From an archaeon (lineage in GTDB: Archaea > Thermoproteota > Nitrososphaeria > Nitrososphaerales > CADDZS01), in assembly GCA_021792315.1 (NCBI GenBank), contig JAJYUX010000087.1:1-6202 (forward strand): DNA of 6,202 nucleotides. The letters run 5' to 3'. Position numbers and translations under genes: made by a program. This document shows positions 4,892 through 6,202 of this stretch, one piece after another. The notes under the pieces were generated by a model. That model did not search any database. It had not been told where the DNA came from and worked only from the letters and a program-made list of their open reading frames with translations. The stretch's first letter is position 1, and every line of letters begins with the position of its first letter.

Positions 4892-6202
4892 TTCATAATA
4901 CCAATCTCTCAGGGATTCGATCATTCCTCAGTCTTTCAATTTTGTTTCTTTTATTGCTGACCGTCGTCCCTAACTTTTCAATTATTATTTTTCCACTTGC
5001 TCTTTCTTCCACTACTGGCGCAGCAGCTGCCGGTACTTCTTCTTCATCTCCCTTGTTGAACATCAACAGAACAACAGTTTTGAGCCCCTATGTCAGGGAG
5101 TTTGATGTACCAATGATCGATTCAGGTCCGGCCGGAATTACTGTTGATCCGTCCGGAAATGTGTGGTTCATGGAAGATAGTGCATCCAAGGTAGGAGTAT
5201 TCTTCCCAAGCAACGAATCTTTCAAAGAGTATCCATTTACGGCTCCCAGCCAATCACAAACTCAATCCGCAAACTTGTCTAACATTGCTTCGCTCGCCAT
5301 AAGTCAGATAGCATACGACTCCCATACAGGCAATCTGTGGTTTACCTGGGCTGCGTCGAATTCTATCGGGCAGTTTGATCCAAAAACAGGACAGGTGAAA
5401 TTCTATCAAGTTCCAACAAAAGCAGCGGGGCCGTTTGATATCCTGATAAGCCCGAATGACATGATATGGTTCACTGAAATACTCGGGAACAAGATAGGAG
5501 AGCTGAATCCTGTTTCCGGAAATATTGAGGAATTTGACACGCCAACTTCATTTTCAGGGCCGGGCATGATGACCTTTGATTCTAAGGGCAGGATCTGGTT
5601 TGCTGAAACTTATGCAAAGAAAATTGGCGTATTAGATCCAAACAATGTACAACCAGGCACCCCAAACGGAATACAAGAATACGCGCCGCCCTTCCAAGTA
5701 TTCTCTCCGCTTGGCATCACATTTTCTGGAGGCGATGTTTGGTTTACAGACCACGGGGCGAATAGCTTTGGCGAATTCATTCCTCAAAACAACACTTGGA
5801 GGCAGTTCTGGGTCAATCCTCCAATTGGAGTAAGTTTCGGCGGTGTGCCAATAGTGCAATCCCTGCCAGCTCAGATACTGATAGACAAGAACGGCAACGT
5901 ATGGTTAGCAGAACATCAGGGAAACAGAATTGCGCGATTCGATCCTTCAAATGGCACTCTGATAGAGTATCTAGTCCCTACGCGGCCCCTCACCGAGACT
6001 TTATGGCTCGCACTTGACCAAAACGGGAATGCTTGGTTTACTGAGCATGATACTGGCAAAATAGGAATCGTCAAAGCGAGCAAGACAATTCCGTTCAGCG
6101 TCTCAATATCTAATGACATTCTCTACCTTCAACAAGGAAGAATCTCTTCGTCGAAGGTCTCAGTTTCATTCTCTTCAAATGCCTCGTCGAGCATGGGTTC
6201 CC
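4888..6202 (+). CDS. Vgb-like seven-bladed propeller protein (COG4257 type), C-terminus beyond window
   Basis: The frame is open from ATG 4888 to the right edge (438 residues, incomplete). Residues about 11-40 are hydrophobic and act as a signal peptide or anchor, followed by an Ala/Ser/Thr linker. Residues about 67-396 hold seven repeats centred on a W[FL][TAM]-type strand: WFMED 93, WFTW 151, WFTE 194, WFAE 237, WFTD 285, WLAE 339 and WFTE 383, each followed by xNKIGxxxP-like strands. Seven such repeats fit the seven-bladed propeller of virginiamycin B lyase (Vgb). Archaeal members are usually annotated as streptogramin lyase or NHL-like, but that activity is unproven and an extracellular binding role is as likely. 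Past residue 400 a Ser-rich region begins another domain or anchor. The ATG overlaps the preceding TGA by four bases, so it is in the same operon. Confidence 0.8.
   Translation, partial: MIHNTNLSGIRSFLSLSILFLLLLTVVPNFSIIIFPLALSSTTGAAAAGTSSSSPLLNINRTTVLSPYVREFDVPMIDSGPAGITVDPSGNVWFMEDSASKVGVFFPSNESFKEYPFTAPSQSQTQSANLSNIASLAISQIAYDSHTGNLWFTWAASNSIGQFDPKTGQVKFYQVPTKAAGPFDILISPNDMIWFTEILGNKIGELNPVSGNIEEFDTPTSFSGPGMMTFDSKGRIWFAETYAKKIGVLDPNNVQPGTPNGIQEYAPPFQVFSPLGITFSGGDVWFTDHGANSFGEFIPQNNTWRQFWVNPPIGVSFGGVPIVQSLPAQILIDKNGNVWLAEHQGNRIARFDPSNGTLIEYLVPTRPLTETLWLALDQNGNAWFTEHDTGKIGIVKASKTIPFSVSISNDILYLQQGRISSSKVSVSFSSNASSSMGS

Noticed and set aside
4432..4896. Minus-strand open frame of 154 codons antisense to the CPLMC membrane-protein gene
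   Set aside because: It has low-complexity Ser/Thr/Arg composition and no recognisable domain. The plus-strand frame has two clear helices and an ATGA overlap with the next gene.
4888..6202. Antibiotic (streptogramin) resistance function
   Set aside because: Similarity is to the propeller fold. The anchor, extra C-terminal region and archaeal context argue against a cytoplasmic lyase.
1..6202. CRISPR arrays, tRNA, rRNA, transposases or long terminal repeats
   Set aside because: None seen on reading both strands; repeats found are short regulatory-scale ones only.

Overview
The window most likely comes from an archaeon, probably an ammonia-oxidising thaumarchaeote of the Nitrososphaera type. 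This is inferred from the gene repertoire (membrane-anchored cupredoxin, DoxD-like protein, ZIP transporter, Vgb-type propeller, short zinc-finger protein), from TATA-like boxes about 30-35 bases before most start codons, and from the scarcity of Shine-Dalgarno sites. There is no rRNA, tRNA, transposase or CRISPR array to fix the taxonomy.

Layout. Left block, minus strand: an eight-helix membrane protein of unknown function with a CxxCxxC motif (477-1523), followed downstream by a possible 22-codon ORF and then a secreted or membrane-anchored protein that runs off the left edge (393 down to 1). A divergent regulatory region (1524-1673) separates this block from a plus-strand series. That series is a DoxX/DoxD-like four-helix protein (1674-2267), a ZIP-family metal transporter starting at TTG (2478-3329), and a one-helix cupredoxin with a CuA-like but shortened copper motif (3406-3864). 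A small six-cysteine zinc-finger gene lies convergent to it on the minus strand (3991-4233). A second divergent region (4234-4409) then leads into a plus-strand operon: a 32-residue cysteine-rich peptide (4410-4508), a two-helix CPLMC membrane protein (4541-4891), and a seven-bladed Vgb-like propeller protein (4888 to the right edge), the last two overlapping by ATGA.

How the parts fit. Most products are predicted at the membrane or outside the cell, and several carry metal- or thiol-type motifs (ZIP HxxxE pairs, cupredoxin Cys/His/Met, CxxCxxC, CPLMC, CDTC). A metal-handling or extracytoplasmic redox role is an inference. The strongest link between two parts of the window is regulatory. A 13-base element, TTACGAATGTAAA, precedes both the DoxD-like gene and the cysteine-peptide operon. 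In both places the distances to an AAAT TATA-like core and to the start codon are identical. This suggests co-regulation by one factor and supports the very short peptide gene as real.
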